A DNA stretch of 61,620 bases from Rhodobacterales bacterium HKCCSP123 (GTDB lineage: Bacteria > Pseudomonadota > Alphaproteobacteria > Rhodobacterales > Rhodobacteraceae), in assembly GCA_015689745.1 (NCBI GenBank), contig WVSO01000013.1, positions 1-61,620 on the forward strand. Reading direction: 5' to 3'. Under the pieces are notes generated by a model, which saw nothing but the letters and a program-made list of their open reading frames with translations, ran no database searches and was not told the origin of the DNA. Positions 25,814 to 36,664 of the stretch are shown here, in pieces. The translations under genes were made by a program, and so were the position numbers. Positions within the stretch are counted from its first letter, which is position 1. Each line of letters starts with the position of its first letter.

Positions 25814-26212
25814 TCAGAGCCAGTCGCGCAGGATCGGGATGAGCGGGATGTCCGCGGGCGGCATGGGGTAGTCGCGCAACTCGGTCTTGCGTGCCCAGGC
25901 CAGTGTCTGCCCTTCGCGCGCCTGGGGGATGCCCTGCCACTTGCGGCAGGCGAAGAGCGGCATCAGCAGGTGGAAATCGTCGTAGGAATGGCTGGCGAAG
26001 GTCAGCGGCGCAAGGCAACTGTCCCAGGTCTCTATCCCCAGTTCCTCGTGCAGCTCGCGCACCAGCGCGGCCTCGGGCGTTTCGCCCGGCTCGACCTTGC
26101 CGCCGGGAAATTCCCACAGGCCCGCCAAGGATTTGCCTTCGGGGCGCTGGGCCAGAAGCACGCGCCCCTCGGCGTCGATCAGGGCCACCGCCGAGACCAG
26201 GATGGTTTTCAA
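25814..26212 (-). CDS. mutT: 8-oxo-dGTP diphosphatase MutT (Nudix)
   Basis: Cleans the nucleotide pool of oxidised dGTP. 132 residues with the Nudix box FPGGKVEPGETPEAALVREL followed by HEELG at about 35-59, and the MutT-type LAGLWEFPGGK and SHSYDDFHLLMPLF. Its start overlaps the end of argJ by 4 nt, so the two are translationally coupled. The operon order is parvulin gene, argJ, mutT. Confidence 0.94.
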   Translation of the reverse strand: MKTILVSAVALIDAEGRVLLAQRPEGKSLAGLWEFPGGKVEPGETPEAALVRELHEELGIETWDSCLAPLTFASHSYDDFHLLMPLFACRKWQGIPQAREGQTLAWARKTELRDYPMPPADIPLIPILRDWL

Positions 26213-27549
26213 GACCGGTAATCCGCGTTGATGTCGATGTAGGCGTGGGTCAGGTCGCAGGTCCAGACCGTCGCGGCGCCCCGGCCAAGGCCGAGGTCGA
26301 CGCCGATCACCAGCTCCTGCCCCTGCATGTAGGCGGCGGCCGCCTCTTCCGAGTAGCTCTCGGCGCGCCAGCCCTTTTCGGCCACCACGATATCGCCGAA
26401 GCGGATCGTCAGCAGGTCGCGGTCCGCCGCCGCGCCGGACTTTCCGACCGCCATGACGATCCGGCCCCAGTTCGGGTCCTCGCCCGCGATGGCGGTCTTC
26501 ACCAGCGGCGAATTGGCGATGGCGCGCGCCACCTTGTCCGCGTCGCGTGCCGATTTCGCGCCGGTCACCCGCACCTCGACCAGCTTGGTCGCGCCCTCGC
26601 CGTCGCGCACGATCTGCAGCGCCAGGTCCTGCATCACCGCCTGAAGGGCGGCGAAGAAGACCTTTCCCTCCGCCGACCGGGCCGAGGCGATGGGCACGTT
26701 CCCCGCCCGCCCCGTCGCGGCCAGCAACACCGAATCGGAGGTCGAGGTGTCGCTGTCCACCGTCACCGCGTTGAAACTGGTCTTCGTGGTGGCCGAGAGC
26801 ATCGCCTGCAACCCGTCCTGCGTGACGGCCGCATCGGTGAAGACATAGCCAAGCATCGTCGCCATGTCGGGCGCGATCATGCCGGAGCCCTTGGCGAAAC
26901 CCGCGATCTTCACGGGAACGCCGCCGATCTCGACCTCGGCCATGGCCCCCTTTGGGAAGGTGTCGGTCGTCATGATGGCGCGGGCCGCCACGGCGGCCTT
27001 GGCCTCGTCCAGCCCGTCGGCCAGCACCGGCAGGACGGCGGTGATCTTTTCCGCCGGAAGCGGTTCACCGATCACGCCTGTGGACGAGGTGAACACATGC
27101 GCCGCCGGGATCTTGAGCGCGGCCGCCGCCGCCTGAGCGATCACGGCGACATCCGAGGCCCCGCGCGCACCGGTGAAGGTGTTGGCGTTGCCCGAGTTCA
27201 CCACGATGGCGAACCCGTTCTGCGGCACCTCGGGAAGCGCCGCGAGCTTTTCCTGGCAATCGAGCACCGCGGCCGAGCGCGTGGCCGAGCGCGTGAAGAC
27301 CCCGGCAATGGTCGAGCCTGCCGCGATCTCGGCCAGCATCACGTCGGTGCGGTTCCTGTAGCGCACCCCCGCCTCGCCGGCGGCGAAGCGCACGCCCTCG
27401 ATGACGGGAAGATCGGGAAACGCCGCGGGGGCGAGGGGCGAGACCTTGAGCGGCGCCTTGGTCGCGACCGCGGGGGCCTCGGCCTTCTTCGCCTTCTTCG
27501 CGGCCTTGTCCTTGGACTTGGCCTTTTTCTTCTTCTCGTCCTTCGCCAT
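26209..27549 (-). CDS. argJ: Bifunctional ornithine acetyltransferase/N-acetylglutamate synthase ArgJ with lysine-rich N-terminal tail
   Basis: Transfers acetyl from N-acetylornithine to glutamate in arginine synthesis. Self-cleavage is expected at the threonine of GMIAPDMATMLGYVFTDAAV, which becomes the nucleophile of the beta chain. Other family segments are VVNSGNANTFTGARG, SSTGVIGEPLP, KGAMAEVEIGG, NAVTVDSDTSTSDSV and the C-terminal DLTHAYIDINADYRS. At 446 residues it is about 35-40 longer than usual. The excess is a highly charged tail (MAKDEKKKKAKSKDKAAKKA) before the family start near SPLAPAAFPDLP. It lies 24 nt after the parvulin gene. Confidence 0.95.
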   Translation of the reverse strand: MAKDEKKKKAKSKDKAAKKAKKAEAPAVATKAPLKVSPLAPAAFPDLPVIEGVRFAAGEAGVRYRNRTDVMLAEIAAGSTIAGVFTRSATRSAAVLDCQEKLAALPEVPQNGFAIVVNSGNANTFTGARGASDVAVIAQAAAAALKIPAAHVFTSSTGVIGEPLPAEKITAVLPVLADGLDEAKAAVAARAIMTTDTFPKGAMAEVEIGGVPVKIAGFAKGSGMIAPDMATMLGYVFTDAAVTQDGLQAMLSATTKTSFNAVTVDSDTSTSDSVLLAATGRAGNVPIASARSAEGKVFFAALQAVMQDLALQIVRDGEGATKLVEVRVTGAKSARDADKVARAIANSPLVKTAIAGEDPNWGRIVMAVGKSGAAADRDLLTIRFGDIVVAEKGWRAESYSEEAAAAYMQGQELVIGVDLGLGRGAATVWTCDLTHAYIDINADYRS

Positions 27550-27573
27550 CCGCGTGGTTCCCGTGTTGACGCC

Positions 27574-28413
27574 TTACTCGGCGATCAGATCCAACGCCCG
27601 GATCGCGGACGGGTCAATCCCGATCTCGGGGCGGTCGATCTCGGCCTGCTGCATGACCTCGGTCATCGCCGCCTCGACACGGGCCTGCCGCAGCCCCTCG
27701 GTCAGTTCCGCGCGCACCTGCTCGAGGCCCGGGGGCTCCTGCTCGCGCGTGTCGTTGAGGACGATGACGTGCCAGCCGAACTGGGTCTGGACGGGGGCCG
27801 AAACCTCGCCCACCTCCAGCGCGAAGGTCGCCGCTTCGAAGCTCGGCACCATCATGCCGGCTCCGAACCAGCCCAGCTGCCCGCCGTTCGGCCCGGACGG
27901 CCCGATCGAGCGTTCCGCCGCCAGCTCGGCGAAATCCGCGCCACCGGCCAGCTCCTCGATCAGCGCCTGCGCCTCCTCCTCGGTTTCCACCAGGATGTGA
28001 CTTGCGTTGTACTCGGTCTGCCCCTCGGCGCTGCCGTAGACCGCGTCATACTCGGCCTGCAGCTCTTCCTCGGTGATCTCGGCGTTGCCGATCCGGTCCA
28101 GAAGCGTGGCCGCAAGGAAGGCGCGACGCTCGTTCTCGAGGCCCAGCTCCTCCTGCAGGCCCATGTCCTCGGCCGCCACCGAAGCAAGCGCCTCCTGCTG
28201 CACCAGCTGTTCCAGCAGCCCGTCGAACAGCACGTTGTCCGGCAGGTCCTGGTATTGCGGCGGCAGCATGCGCGTCATGGCGATCAGGTGACCCAGAGTG
28301 ATCTCCGTGCCGTTGACGGTGGCAAGCACCGTGTCGGCGCTGGGCGCGTCCTGTGCCACGGCGGGCAGGGAGATGAGGGCCGACAGCGCGACCCCGGCAA
28401 GATACTTCTTCAT
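27574..28413 (-). CDS. Periplasmic parvulin-type peptidyl-prolyl isomerase
   Basis: 279 residues with a Sec signal ([20 protein letters not shown]). An N-terminal SurA/PrsA-like chaperone helix region is followed by a rotamase (PpiC) domain at about 130-230 ([46 protein letters not shown]). It helps fold outer-membrane and periplasmic proteins. The start is ATG 28413 (AAGGA 7 nt upstream) rather than the ATG five codons earlier. It is divergent from secA, a linkage that fits a secretion role. Confidence 0.9.
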   Translation of the reverse strand: MKKYLAGVALSALISLPAVAQDAPSADTVLATVNGTEITLGHLIAMTRMLPPQYQDLPDNVLFDGLLEQLVQQEALASVAAEDMGLQEELGLENERRAFLAATLLDRIGNAEITEEELQAEYDAVYGSAEGQTEYNASHILVETEEEAQALIEELAGGADFAELAAERSIGPSGPNGGQLGWFGAGMMVPSFEAATFALEVGEVSAPVQTQFGWHVIVLNDTREQEPPGLEQVRAELTEGLRQARVEAAMTEVMQQAEIDRPEIGIDPSAIRALDLIAE

Positions 28414-28455
28414 GAAAGCGTCCTTCATTCATTGTCGCGGGCCGGTCTGCCCGCG

Positions 28456-28484
28456 TTGACACGTATTAGGCGGCCCCTTATGTC
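28456..28484 (+). promoter_or_regulatory. Candidate sigma-70 promoter for secA
   Basis: TTGACA (28456-28461), 17-bp spacer, TATGTC (28479-28484), about 150 nt before secA. A 13-bp direct repeat CTGCCCGCGTTGA occurs at 28447-28459 (overlapping the -35) and again at 28516-28528. Confidence 0.5.
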
Positions 28485-28635
28485 GCTTGACGGATCGCAT
28501 CGGGGCCATGGCCTGCTGCCCGCGTTGATAGACCGCCGCGATGGGTCGAACAACCCGGCCCCCCACACGATCGTTTGAAGTTTCCCGGCCCGCGCGAGCC
28601 TCCGCGCAGGGGGCCATGACATGAAGGCGCATCAT

Positions 28636-31344
<2,709 letters not shown>

Positions 31345-31349
31345 GGCGC

Positions 31350-31383
31350 TGCACAATCCGGCACATCAAAGCCGGATTGTGCA
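31350..31383 (+). terminator. Perfect stem-loop after secA
   Basis: 13-bp perfect arms (TGCACAATCCGGC at 31350-31362, complement at 31371-31383) around the 8-nt loop ACATCAAA, starting 5 nt after the secA stop. No T-run follows, so it is more likely an mRNA-stabilising 3' hairpin or Rho-associated end than an intrinsic terminator. Confidence 0.55.
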
Positions 31384-31452
31384 CAATACCAGTCCGGTTT
31401 CTCCGCCCTTTCGCCGCATTCCCCTGCGAGACGTGTCGGCAAGGATCAGTGT

Positions 31453-32430
31453 GTGCGTAAGTGGGGACCGGACCCGATGTCGACCGGAAGAACGATAATC
31501 CGCATCAGCAGCATCGCGGCGCTGGCATTGGCCGGTCATGTCATCTGGCAGCAAGCGGGCCCGGTCACGGCACCGGAACCGTCGGGCACGTCCACGCCGG
31601 CCTTTGTCGCCGACCCCCCCGACACGCCGCCGATCCAACCCGCCATGCCCTTCGTGGCCGACCGGGCCAGCGGCGTGGCCTTGCCCACGCAGGCGCCGAG
31701 CGCCCCGGCGGTCACCGTGGCCGCCACCCCGTCGGAACCGCTCAGCCCCTTCGGCCTGCCCTGCGGCCTGTCCGTCCACAGCGAGGCGCTGCCGGGTGCA
31801 TTGGTCGCCCTCGACATCATGGCGCCCTGTCGTCCGGACATGCGCGTCGAGATCGAGCACGCGGGCCTGACCTTCGCCGCGGCGACCGACAGGGCCGGCC
31901 TTCTGACCATGGATGTCCCGGCGCTGGAAACGCCCGCGATCTTCACGATCCGGCTCGGGGATGGCGAAGAGGATGTCACCATCGCGGGCATGCCGGACCT
32001 GATCGACATCGGTCGCGTCGCAATTTCCTGGCAGGGCGACCTCGGCATCGAGCTCCACGCCTTCGAGAACGGCGCCGAGTTCGGCGCACCTGGCCATGTC
32101 TGGCAGGGCGCACCCGGCAGCGCCGCCGACGCCGCGATCGGCACGGGCGGGTTTCACTCGCGCCTCGGCGACGCCTCCATCGACAGGCCCCACCTGGCCC
32201 AGGTCTACAGCTACCCCCGCACGGCCCGCGCCGCGCCGCGCCTTTCGGTCGACATTCCCGTCACCGCCGAAACCTGCGGCAGGCCGGTCCGGGCGAGCAG
32301 CCACCAGGCGACGGCCGAGGGCCGTGTCGTGAGCCAGCCCATAGCGCTCGTGCTGCCCGCCTGCGACGCCATCGGTGACTATCTTGTGTTGCAAAATCTC
32401 TTCGATGGGCTGAGACTCGCGTCGAACTGA
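31453..32430 (+). CDS. Membrane-anchored periplasmic protein of unknown function downstream of secA
   Basis: I do not recognise a named family. An N-terminal transmembrane segment (ISSIAALALAGHVIWQQAG) is followed by a Pro/Ala/Thr-rich linker (about residues 40-95), then a beta-rich domain with three widely spaced cysteines (PCGLSVHSE, APCRPDM, ETCGRP, LPACDAIG). The segment ISWQGDLGIELHAFENGAEF looks like a strand-turn-strand unit. GTG 31453 has AAGGA 7 nt upstream; an ATG at 31477 is an alternative. It lies 20 nt before the PBP-OmpA gene, so the two are probably co-transcribed and may act together in the periplasm. Confidence 0.7.
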   Translation: MRKWGPDPMSTGRTIIRISSIAALALAGHVIWQQAGPVTAPEPSGTSTPAFVADPPDTPPIQPAMPFVADRASGVALPTQAPSAPAVTVAATPSEPLSPFGLPCGLSVHSEALPGALVALDIMAPCRPDMRVEIEHAGLTFAAATDRAGLLTMDVPALETPAIFTIRLGDGEEDVTIAGMPDLIDIGRVAISWQGDLGIELHAFENGAEFGAPGHVWQGAPGSAADAAIGTGGFHSRLGDASIDRPHLAQVYSYPRTARAAPRLSVDIPVTAETCGRPVRASSHQATAEGRVVSQPIALVLPACDAIGDYLVLQNLFDGLRLASN

Positions 32431-32450
32431 GGTTCCAGCGCACAGTATCC

Positions 32451-34010
32451 ATGCCGTTTTTCCCTGGGGCGGCCCGTTTCGCCGCCCTGCCTCTGTACCT
32501 TTTGCCCGTCGCTGCGCTTGCGCAGGATGTCGAGTTGCGGTCTCTCGACGGCACCGTCACGCTCGAGGGGACCCTCGTCGCCTACGACGGGGCCTATTAC
32601 CGGCTCGACACGATCTACGGACCGCTCACCATCGCAGCCGAAGGCGTGGCCTGTGCCGGACCCGGTTGCCCCGACCTGACCACCTTCGTCGCCGAGGCCC
32701 GCATCGCAGGCGAGACGACCGTGGCCGAGGGGCTTCTGCCCGCGCTTCTCGCCGGGTTCGCGGCGGATCGCGGCATGACCCTCGCCCCACCCGAGCCGAA
32801 CGGCGACGGCCTTGCCTATGCCCTGACGCGGGGCGACGGAACGACGGCGGCACGCTTCACCATCGCTTCGGGCAGCAGCGACAGCGGCTTCCTCGCGCTT
32901 TTGAACCGGGACACCGACCTTGCCCTGACGCTGCGGCCCCCGACCGGGACCGAACGCCGCGCCGACCGCTCGGCCGCGCCCGACGATCCACCGCTCGGCA
33001 GCCGGGTGCGCGTCATCGGCCTTGATGCGCTGGTTCCCGTGGTGTCTGCGCGGAACCCGATCGACTCGATATCCCTTCCCGACCTCGCCGCCATCGTCGC
33101 GGGCGACATCGACAACTGGCAGGCGCTCGGGGGGCCCGATGCGCCCATCGCGCTGCACCTGATGTCACCCGAGATGGGCCTCGCGCAGGCCTTCGGCTCC
33201 GGGCTCCTCGGCATGGACATGGACGACCCCACGCCGGGCACGACACTTCATGACAGCGCCGTCGCCCTGTCGGCGGCGGTCGCCCGCGATGCCTATGCGC
33301 TGGGCGTGACGGCGCAATCGGCGCAGGGCGCGGCGCGCAGCCTGCCGCTGTCGGGGGCCTGCGGCCTTTCGCAGGTGGCCGATGCGAACGCCGTCAAGGC
33401 CGAGGATTACCCGATGACCGCCCCGGTCTATGTCTACCTCGCGCCGCAACGCCTGCCGCAGCTGGTCCGCGACTTCCTCGTCTGGACCGAGACAGAGGCC
33501 GCGGAACGCGTCGTCGCCGACGCGGGCTACATTGACCAGGGCCTCACGCGCGCGTCCCTGTCGGTGCAGGGAATGAGGCTCGCCAACGCCATCGCCGCCG
33601 CGGGCGCCGAGGTGCCGCTGGCCGAGCTTCAGCGCCTTGTCGGTACGCTCGGCAGCGCCGAACGCCTGTCATCCACCTTTCGCTTCGCGAACGGTTCCGT
33701 CGAGTTCGACGCGCAGTCGCGCGCCGCGGCGGCACGGCTCGCCGCCGCGATCGAGCGCGGCGACTTCGACGGGCGGCGCCTGATCTTCGTGGGGTTCTCC
33801 GACGGCGAGGGTCCGGCCGAGGTCAACCTGCGCCTGTCCCTGCGCAGGGCGGAGGCCGCGCGCGAGGCGGTCCTTGCCGCTGCCGAAGGCGCGCAACCCG
33901 ACCGCGTCAGGCTCGAGGTGGATGCCTTTGGAGAGGCCATGCCGATGGCCTGCGACGACAACGACTGGGGCCGGGCCGTCAACCGGCGCGTCGAGGTCTG
34001 GCTGGACTAG
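32451..34010 (+). CDS. Periplasmic substrate-binding (PstS-like)/OmpA fusion protein
   Basis: 519 residues. It has a Sec signal (about 1-24), then residues about 30-70 with LDGTVTLEGTLVAYDGAYYRL. A PstS/PBP-II-like domain follows at about 90-370 (LPALLAGFAADRGM, DALVPVVSARNPIDSISLPDLAAIVAGDI, typical of phosphate-binding-protein homologues). A C-terminal OmpA peptidoglycan-binding domain lies at about 405-519 (FANGSVEFDAQSRAAAARLA, GFSDGEGPAEVNLRLSLRRA, NRRVEVWLD). This suggests a cell-wall-anchored ligand sensor or scavenger. The ligand is unknown. Its TAG shares CTAG (34007-34010) with a small opposite-strand ORF. Confidence 0.8.
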   Translation: MPFFPGAARFAALPLYLLPVAALAQDVELRSLDGTVTLEGTLVAYDGAYYRLDTIYGPLTIAAEGVACAGPGCPDLTTFVAEARIAGETTVAEGLLPALLAGFAADRGMTLAPPEPNGDGLAYALTRGDGTTAARFTIASGSSDSGFLALLNRDTDLALTLRPPTGTERRADRSAAPDDPPLGSRVRVIGLDALVPVVSARNPIDSISLPDLAAIVAGDIDNWQALGGPDAPIALHLMSPEMGLAQAFGSGLLGMDMDDPTPGTTLHDSAVALSAAVARDAYALGVTAQSAQGAARSLPLSGACGLSQVADANAVKAEDYPMTAPVYVYLAPQRLPQLVRDFLVWTETEAAERVVADAGYIDQGLTRASLSVQGMRLANAIAAAGAEVPLAELQRLVGTLGSAERLSSTFRFANGSVEFDAQSRAAAARLAAAIERGDFDGRRLIFVGFSDGEGPAEVNLRLSLRRAEAAREAVLAAAEGAQPDRVRLEVDAFGEAMPMACDDNDWGRAVNRRVEVWLD

Positions 34011-34147
34011 GCGGCCCTGGTCTCGTCGGGCGTGCCCTTGCGCAGCGCCTGGTCGGAAGGGGCGTCTTTCCGGTCCGGTTTCGGCGGCGGTTCCTCTGCC
34101 TTGGTGGCGAACCGGGAGAATACGGGGTGTCCGGGGCGTCCCAACAT
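34007..34147 (-). CDS. Possible 46-residue ORF coupled to radC
   Basis: Begins one base after the radC stop (TAGGATG) and reads MLGRPGHPVFSRFATKAEEP, then a Pro/Lys/Asp-rich tail (PPKPDRKDAPSDQALRKGTP) ending DETRAA. It would be a disordered charged peptide. Tight coupling and use of the whole gap support reality; low complexity and lack of a recognised family weigh against. The stop overlaps that of the PBP-OmpA gene. Confidence 0.35.
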   Translation of the reverse strand: MLGRPGHPVFSRFATKAEEPPPKPDRKDAPSDQALRKGTPDETRAA

Positions 34148-34148
34148 C

Positions 34149-34940
34149 CTACAACAATCCTTCGCTGCGAAAACTCAACTCACGGGCCTTTCCCACGATC
34201 AGGTGATCGTGGACGACAAGGCCCAGAACCTCCGCGGCATCGCGGATGGCATAGGTCATGTCGATATCCGCCTGGCTCGGCGCGGGGTCGCCGGACGGGT
34301 GGTTGTGCACCAGGATCAGGGCCGAAGCGTTCAGCTCGAGCGCGCGCTTGACCACCTCGCGCGGGTAGACGGGGACATGATCCACCGTACCGTCGGCCTG
34401 CGCCTCGTCGGCGATCAGCACGTTCTTGCGGTCGAGGTAGAGAACGCGGAACTGTTCCACGTCGCGATGCGCCATGGCGGTCTGGCAATAGTCCAGCAGC
34501 GCATCCCACGAGCCGAGGATGGGCTTCTTCATCACCCTGGCGCGCGCCATGCGGTGACCCACCGCCTCGATCAGCTTCAGCTCGAAGACCACGCGCTCGC
34601 CCACCCCCTCCACCTCCTTCAGGCGGGGCGGTGGCGCGGCAAGCACATGGTTGAGATCGCCGAACCGTTTCAACAGGCGCTTGGCAAGCGGCTTGGTATC
34701 CCCGCGCGGAAGCGCGCGATAAAGGACCATCTCCAGGAGTTCGTAATCCGGCACCGCTGCCGCCCCACCCTCGGTGAAGCGCTGGCGCAGCCGGTCACGG
34801 TGGGCATGGCGATGCAACTCGGCCCCGCGCGACGGCCCCGCGGCGGCGGGTTTCGGCGACCGGAGGCGGCCCCCCGCCGCCGCATCGGGCGCAAAACGCG
34901 ACGACACCTCGCCAAAGGAAAACGACGGCTGCTGGCTCAT
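34149..34940 (-). CDS. radC: RadC-family JAMM/MPN+ protein
   Basis: About 263 residues from ATG 34940. An N-terminal UPF0758 helix-hairpin-helix region (LRQRFTEGGAAAVPDYELLE, LKEVEGVGERVVFELKLIEA) precedes a JAMM metalloprotease-like domain with VHNHPSGDPAPSQAD and a conserved upstream glutamate. The old name 'DNA repair protein RadC' is not well founded; its biochemical role is unclear. It sits downstream of map (42 nt) in a leftward sfsA-map-radC group. Confidence 0.92.
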   Translation of the reverse strand: MSQQPSFSFGEVSSRFAPDAAAGGRLRSPKPAAAGPSRGAELHRHAHRDRLRQRFTEGGAAAVPDYELLEMVLYRALPRGDTKPLAKRLLKRFGDLNHVLAAPPPRLKEVEGVGERVVFELKLIEAVGHRMARARVMKKPILGSWDALLDYCQTAMAHRDVEQFRVLYLDRKNVLIADEAQADGTVDHVPVYPREVVKRALELNASALILVHNHPSGDPAPSQADIDMTYAIRDAAEVLGLVVHDHLIVGKARELSFRSEGLL

Positions 34941-34982
34941 GCCGCCACGCTCTCCCGGAAAGGTTAACAAATCGTTAGCTGC

Positions 34983-35792
34983 TCAACCCCAGGTGGGGTG
35001 AAACCGCCCCGCGGGCGACAGCGTGAAGATCTCGCAGCCCGTGGCGGTCACACCGATGGAATGCTCGAACTGCGCCGACAGGCTCTTGTCGCGGGTCACC
35101 GCCGTCCAGTCGTCGGCCAGAACCTTGGTCTCGGGCCGCCCGAGGTTCACCATCGGCTCGATGGTGAAGAACATGCCTTCCTCCAGCACGGGTCCGGTGC
35201 CGGGCCGCCCGTAGTGCAGCACGTTCGGCGGCGCATGGAACACCTGCCCCAGCCCGTGCCCGCAGAAATCGCGCACCACGCTCATGCGGTGCCCTTCGAC
35301 GAAGCTCTGGATCGCGTGGCCGATGTCGCCGAAGGTGTTGCCGGGGCGCACCGCCTCGATCCCCTTGAAGAGCGCGTCATGCGTGACCCGGATCAGCCGC
35401 TCGGCCTTCCGGCCCAGCTTGCCCGCGACATACATCCGGCTCGTGTCGCCGAACCAGCCATCCACGATCACCGTCACGTCGATGTTCAGGATGTCGCCAT
35501 CCTTCAGCACCTTGGGCCCGGGGATGCCGTGGCAGACGACGTGGTTCACGCTGATGCAGGAGGCGTGCTTGTACCCGCGGTAGCCGATCGTGGCCGAGGT
35601 CGCCCCGGCCTCCTCGACCATGCGCTCGATCGCCTCGTCGATCGCCGCGGTCGTCTGGCCGGGAAAGACCAGCGGCGCCATCTCGTCGAGAATGCGCGCG
35701 GCAAGCTGCCCCGCCCGGTGCATCCCGGCGAAGCCATCCGAATCGTGAATGCGAATGCCGTCCTTCGTCAGACGGCCCTTGAAATCGTCCAA
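34983..35792 (-). CDS. map: Type I methionine aminopeptidase
   Basis: Removes the initiator methionine cotranslationally using a dinuclear metal centre. 269 residues. The five ligands appear in order: NIDVTVIVDGWFGDTSRMY (two Asp), GHGLGQVFHAPPNV (His), FFTIEPMV (Glu) and SAQFEHSIGVT (Glu). The start codon is TTG 35792 with GGAGG 7 nt upstream, a clear non-ATG start. Confidence 0.96.
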   Translation of the reverse strand: MDDFKGRLTKDGIRIHDSDGFAGMHRAGQLAARILDEMAPLVFPGQTTAAIDEAIERMVEEAGATSATIGYRGYKHASCISVNHVVCHGIPGPKVLKDGDILNIDVTVIVDGWFGDTSRMYVAGKLGRKAERLIRVTHDALFKGIEAVRPGNTFGDIGHAIQSFVEGHRMSVVRDFCGHGLGQVFHAPPNVLHYGRPGTGPVLEEGMFFTIEPMVNLGRPETKVLADDWTAVTRDKSLSAQFEHSIGVTATGCEIFTLSPAGRFHPTWG

Positions 35793-35893
35793 ACCTGGGC
35801 CTCCGAGCGCCGTTTCGTCCCTAACCTAGTCACCTCATGCGACAATTTCCAGTCAGCCCCACCTGACAAAACCGTGCGGCATGCCGCCCCGCG

Positions 35894-36613
35894 TCACATA
35901 GCCTGCGGGCCCGGATGAACGGGCAACGCACCGGAGAGCCAGACACCCCCGGTCGTGATCCGCGTCGCGTGGCAGAGCATCTCGACCCCGGCGTCGCGCG
36001 CCGCATCGAAGGCCCGCGCGTAGGCCGGATCGAGGTCGCCCGCAAGCCGGAATCGCGCGCAGTCGCTGCGCTGAACGACGTAAAGCATGACCGCGCGGCC
36101 CCCGCCCCGTGCGATGCGCGCCAGCTCGCCCAGGTGCTTCGTGCCGCGGGCGGTCACGCAGTCGGGGAACTCCGCCCAGTCGCCCGCGCGCCGCAGGTGG
36201 ACGTTCTTGACCTCCACATGGGCGTCGGACCGCCCCGGTTCCGACAGCAGGAAGTCGATCCGGCTTCGCGCGCCATAGCGCTGCTCGGGCCGGATCGTGC
36301 CGTAGCCCGCCAGTTCCGGGATGCGCCCCTCGGCCAGCGCCTCGGCCACGATGCGGTTCGGAAGCCCGGCGTCGATGCCCGCCATGTGGCCGCCCTCCAG
36401 TTCCACCAGCCGCCAGCCGAAGCCGAGCTTCTTCTTCGGATCGTCGTTCGGCTCGACCCAGACGGTCGCGCCCGGATCGGCCAGCCCCAACATGCTGCCG
36501 GGGTTCGGGCAATGCGCGACCACCTCGCGCCCGTCCTCCAGCATGATATCGGCGAGGAAGCGCTTGTAGCGCCTGACGAGCGTGGCGCGGACGAGAGGGG
36601 TTGGAAACCGCAT
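35894..36613 (-). CDS. sfsA: SfsA family protein (sugar fermentation stimulation protein)
   Basis: 239 residues beginning MRFPTPLVRATLVRRYKRFL (OB-fold-like N-terminal half), then a nuclease-like C-terminal half with RIDFLLSE, HVEVKNVHLRR and FPDCVTARGTKHLGEL. These match SfsA, whose fold resembles sugar-insensitive DNA-binding/nuclease proteins; the function is not settled. An in-frame upstream extension to 38029 exists but is antisense to cinA and the GNAT gene and is rejected. It is divergent from cinA with a 51-nt gap. Downstream, a GCGGCATGCCGC palindrome lies at about 35875-35886. Confidence 0.93.
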   Translation of the reverse strand: MRFPTPLVRATLVRRYKRFLADIMLEDGREVVAHCPNPGSMLGLADPGATVWVEPNDDPKKKLGFGWRLVELEGGHMAGIDAGLPNRIVAEALAEGRIPELAGYGTIRPEQRYGARSRIDFLLSEPGRSDAHVEVKNVHLRRAGDWAEFPDCVTARGTKHLGELARIARGGGRAVMLYVVQRSDCARFRLAGDLDPAYARAFDAARDAGVEMLCHATRITTGGVWLSGALPVHPGPQAM

Positions 36614-36664
36614 GGCGCCCCGCCTATACCGATCCGGCAGGGACGGACAAGCAAAGGGCAGGCC

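Noticed and set aside
25891-28578. Long rightward ORF opposite mutT, argJ and the parvulin gene
   Set aside because: Antisense shadow rich in Arg/His/Gly with no domain features.
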